From Candidatus Nomurabacteria bacterium (GTDB taxonomy: Bacteria > Patescibacteriota > Minisyncoccia > Phycocordibacterales > UBA9973), in contig JAHFNF010000015.1 in the NCBI GenBank assembly GCA_023267515.1, positions 1 through 15,008 on the forward strand: a DNA stretch of 15,008 nt. Direction: 5' to 3'. This document shows positions 12,751 through 15,008 of the stretch, in pieces. The notes below the pieces were generated by a model, which made no database searches, was not told where the DNA came from, and saw only the letters and a list, made by a program, of their open reading frames with translations. Both the position numbers and the translations under genes were made by a program. Within the stretch, counting starts at the first letter, position 1. Every line of letters starts with the position of its first letter.

Positions 12751-14784
12751 TTACGGAACTACATTTAATAAAGCATTTTGAACTGTTTGAAAGCTCGGGA
12801 AATCTACATTGTATGTAGTGATAGTAATAGGATAAGTGCCCACTTGAATACTGGGTAATAAGTCAATGTATGCATAACTTAAATCGGCAGCGAGATCATA
12901 TGGTTCCAGATACACGCCATATTCAGGGGGCTGAGATGAAACAATATTTGATGGAACTTGTATTATTATATTGAAAGCTGAAGGTCCACATAGAACAGGA
13001 TCACTGTTAAAAATTTTTAGTTCAATAGGATAACTATAATTATTTGAACTTAAGCTATATGTGTAGGGTGAAAAATTTGTAACAGTTGGGGCAACATGAG
13101 CACATGGCGGAAGACTGGGGTTAACTGTTACATTAAATGTAATAGCGGAAGGTGTGACATTTAGTATCGGTCCAATTTGTATTCCACGAGCAAGATCAGA
13201 GAAAGCGTTTGGCTGAACTAAAGCAGCATCTACAATATCATCGTACCAAAAACTTGAGCTTGCAGTACTATCAATAAGACGAGTTATTTTAGGTGCCCAT
13301 GTGTAAGGCTGATAAACTCTGTTAATTAAAAGTCCATTTTGATTACCTGTAAGTGGAGCCACATTGAGAGTGCTATCAAAATTAATTGCCCTTCTATTCT
13401 CCACCGAATAGCTTATTGATTGTGCTGGTAAAGCAGGATTACTGATGCGCGCGTATTTTTTGTTACCGCCAACTGCTTCAAGAGGATTAATAGTATATGT
13501 ACCGGTAGAAGTGATATTAAGAACTTCTGATGGTTTTATCCAATTAAGAATACTCTTATAAACTCCATTAAACTCTAGTGCATAACCAACACTAGTCCCC
13601 ATAGTGTCAAAGTTATTACCATATTCAATATGGGTACAGTCTGGTCCTAAGGGGACAGAGTCACAATCAATGCCATTTGCATGCCAAAGCCCTAAAGCGT
13701 GACCTATCTCGTGGGAAAGCAAGTAATCAAAATCTGTCCAAGGAAATGGTTTTATAAAAGGAGGATAATCTAGTTGCCAAAGTGTAGAACTAATATTTAC
13801 CCAGGACTCAGAAAAATTGTACTGTACATTATTTACTGTTTCAATATAAGGACCTACACTTGACCAACCATTACTACCTCCACAGTTAAGTACAAAAAGA
13901 ATATGATTATAACTCGCAAGGTTGACGTTGTTTGTATTAATATAATTTAAAACTTCTGGTGTATAAAAACCTATATTCCAACAAGTTTCCTCTGGCACTT
14001 GAATCCAGCCAAATGTATCTCCAATAAAATGTTTTCTATTATATGAAGATTGTTTTATGAAATCATTGAATTGCCCGTGAAATATTGTCTGATCTCCCAC
14101 AGTAGCTGTAAAAGGCGTAGTCGCACCTACGGGAGTGACGAGAAACACCGCCATTTTATAAACTTCGCTACCCTGCCCTAATTTTTGAGATCCATTCTCA
14201 GGATTAGTTTTTGATATCACCCGTGCTTGACCGAAAACCTCTTGGTCAACTTGCAAACCAGTAACTTCAACATTTACGTTCGGAGAAAAAGAATTCTGAG
14301 AAAAAGGATAAAAGCGTTGTTTTGAACTAGAAGAAACTATATAGTATTGAAAAACAGATTTTTCAGGATGATCAAAGTCATCATAATGCATTATTTCAAT
14401 TTTCCCACTTAAAGTAACATCTTGTTCTAAGTCTCTATAACCATTTTTTGACAATTCGTTTAACAAACCACTCGGAAGTTTAAAAGTATTTATAGCTATC
14501 GGGTTTAATCTGATTTCTGTCAATAATGCTGTTTTTCTTCTTGAAAGTAAATCTTGTATCGCTGGATTTTGGGGAGTAACTTCCTTACTAGTAATTTCAA
14601 AGATTTGTTTATTTAAATCTTGAACAGTACTTTTATCTGTTGTTGTTTCTCCAATTTTTGAACTTACTGCTTGCCCCAGCTGCCCTCCACTTTTCACGTT
14701 TGGGAATAAAAAATAACCAAGTACCACAACAACCAAAGCAAAAATAATAGTCGGAACGAGTGCAAACCCTTTGTTGTTTTTCAT
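12751..14784 (-). CDS. membrane-anchored M11 (gametolysin)-like zinc metalloprotease
   Basis: This is a 677-residue protein. The N-terminal MKNNKGFALVPTIIFALVVVVLGYF is a membrane segment with a Lys-Gly-Phe start. The region to about 250 resembles a pro-domain. The catalytic domain has VTPVGATTPF...FGWIQVP and the metzincin zinc site HEIGHALGLWH (358-368; three His, catalytic Glu359). EYGNNFDTMGT carries the Met-turn Met395 in the arrangement typical of family M11. A C-terminal beta-rich domain (from about 560; PPCAHVAPTV onward) follows. Earlier in-frame ATGs at 14838 and 14790 lie upstream of the predicted transcription start, so 14784 is chosen. All zinc ligands are present, so it should be active outside the cell, cutting surface or host proteins; the target is unknown. 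It converges on ruvA and diverges from mutM. Confidence 0.88.
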   Translation of the reverse strand: MKNNKGFALVPTIIFALVVVVLGYFLFPNVKSGGQLGQAVSSKIGETTTDKSTVQDLNKQIFEITSKEVTPQNPAIQDLLSRRKTALLTEIRLNPIAINTFKLPSGLLNELSKNGYRDLEQDVTLSGKIEIMHYDDFDHPEKSVFQYYIVSSSSKQRFYPFSQNSFSPNVNVEVTGLQVDQEVFGQARVISKTNPENGSQKLGQGSEVYKMAVFLVTPVGATTPFTATVGDQTIFHGQFNDFIKQSSYNRKHFIGDTFGWIQVPEETCWNIGFYTPEVLNYINTNNVNLASYNHILFVLNCGGSNGWSSVGPYIETVNNVQYNFSESWVNISSTLWQLDYPPFIKPFPWTDFDYLLSHEIGHALGLWHANGIDCDSVPLGPDCTHIEYGNNFDTMGTSVGYALEFNGVYKSILNWIKPSEVLNITSTGTYTINPLEAVGGNKKYARISNPALPAQSISYSVENRRAINFDSTLNVAPLTGNQNGLLINRVYQPYTWAPKITRLIDSTASSSFWYDDIVDAALVQPNAFSDLARGIQIGPILNVTPSAITFNVTVNPSLPPCAHVAPTVTNFSPYTYSLSSNNYSYPIELKIFNSDPVLCGPSAFNIIIQVPSNIVSSQPPEYGVYLEPYDLAADLSYAYIDLLPSIQVGTYPITITTYNVDFPSFQTVQNALLNVVP

Positions 14785-14792
14785 ACACATTA

Positions 14793-14822
14793 AGTATACC
14801 TCTACGCTTCTAAATAGTACAA
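14793..14822 (-). promoter_or_regulatory. promoter of the M11-like protease gene
   Basis: On the minus strand, TTGTAC (14817-14822) is followed by an 18-bp spacer and TATACT (14793-14798). Transcription would start near 14786, 2-3 nt before the ATG at 14784, so the message is almost leaderless. The upstream end comes within 2 bp of the divergent mutM promoter box. Confidence 0.5.
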
Positions 14823-14823
14823 G

Positions 14824-14832
14824 TGATATAAT
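14824..14832 (+). promoter_or_regulatory. extended -10 promoter of mutM, predicted leaderless
   Basis: TGA-TATAAT is a perfect extended -10, followed by CCCCAT and then the ATG at 14839. The 6-bp gap is the same as at ruvA and rpsT and predicts transcription from the A of ATG. No matching -35 is seen at 16-18 bp. Confidence 0.75.
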
Positions 14833-14838
14833 CCCCAT

Positions 14839-15008
14839 ATGCCAGAACTACCAGAGGTAGAAACAACAACCAGAGGACTGCGTAAAGAGACTATCGGCCT
14901 CAGAATTTTGGACGTTTGGACGGATTTGGCGACAAAAGACAAAAGAAAGCACGACACAGTAGCTAATCCTAAATATTTTTCTACTTTCAAAAAGAAAATA
15001 AAGTACTC
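14839..15008 (+). CDS. mutM: formamidopyrimidine-DNA glycosylase, 5' part (runs off the window)
   Basis: The first 56 residues of a base-excision repair enzyme that removes 8-oxoguanine and formamidopyrimidines and nicks the DNA. It opens MPELPEVETTTRGL, the diagnostic Fpg start in which Pro2 becomes the N-terminal catalytic amine and Glu3 is the catalytic acid. The conserved helix VETTTRGLRKE follows. The rest of the gene, including the H2TH and zinc-finger regions, is beyond the window. It has its own promoter in the 54-bp gap shared with the divergent protease gene. Confidence 0.93.
   Translation, partial: MPELPEVETTTRGLRKETIGLRILDVWTDLATKDKRKHDTVANPKYFSTFKKKIKY

Noticed and set aside
14700-14784. 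Type IV prepilin start in the protease (NKGFALVPTI)
   Set aside because: The Glu at position 5 after the Gly-Phe site is replaced by Pro, and the protein is far larger than a pilin. It is better read as a simple membrane anchor.

Overview
The window looks like a piece of a small, AT-leaning bacterial genome, most likely from the Candidate Phyla Radiation (Patescibacteria, Parcubacteria-like). This is inference. It rests on tightly packed housekeeping genes (rpsT, ruvA, mutM), the absence of a convincing Shine-Dalgarno sequence at every start examined, several apparently leaderless genes, and giant secreted proteins with the NDNGG...CTITNDD repeats and the CPNIDGLQ / peptidoglycan-binding tail often seen in Parcubacteria.

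Left part (1-9950): a cluster of cell-surface genes. The 3' end of one surface gene on the + strand ends at 180, followed by a bidirectional terminator. Two giant minus-strand genes follow, at 240-3704 (1154 aa) and 4537-9834 (1765 aa). Between them lies a + strand DedA-family membrane gene (3896-4495). The giant proteins carry 9 and 12 (+1 divergent) tandem domains of about 90 residues. Every domain keeps a Lys, a Glu and an Asn in the places used for intramolecular isopeptide bonds in CnaB/SpaA-type domains, plus two conserved cysteines. Both giants have sigma70-like promoters with 75-80 nt leaders.

Middle part (10009-12118, minus strand): a compact four-gene unit in the order rpsT (ribosomal protein S20), a glutaredoxin-like CPHC protein, a DrrA-type ABC ATPase and its ABC-2 permease. 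The gaps are 2, 7 and 25 bp. The ATPase and permease together form a probable exporter.

Right part (12119-15008): ruvA on + diverges from rpsT. A large membrane-anchored M11-like metzincin protease (12751-14784, minus) converges on ruvA with one base between the stop codons. It diverges from the start of mutM/fpg, which runs off the window. rpsT, ruvA and mutM each have an extended -10 box ending exactly 6 bp before the ATG, which predicts leaderless mRNAs; the protease and dedA are close to this layout.

The most unusual system is the pair of giant repeat fibres, with possible double covalent locking (isopeptide plus disulfide) in each domain. One has a likely peptidoglycan-binding foot. A surface protease and an exporter lie nearby.
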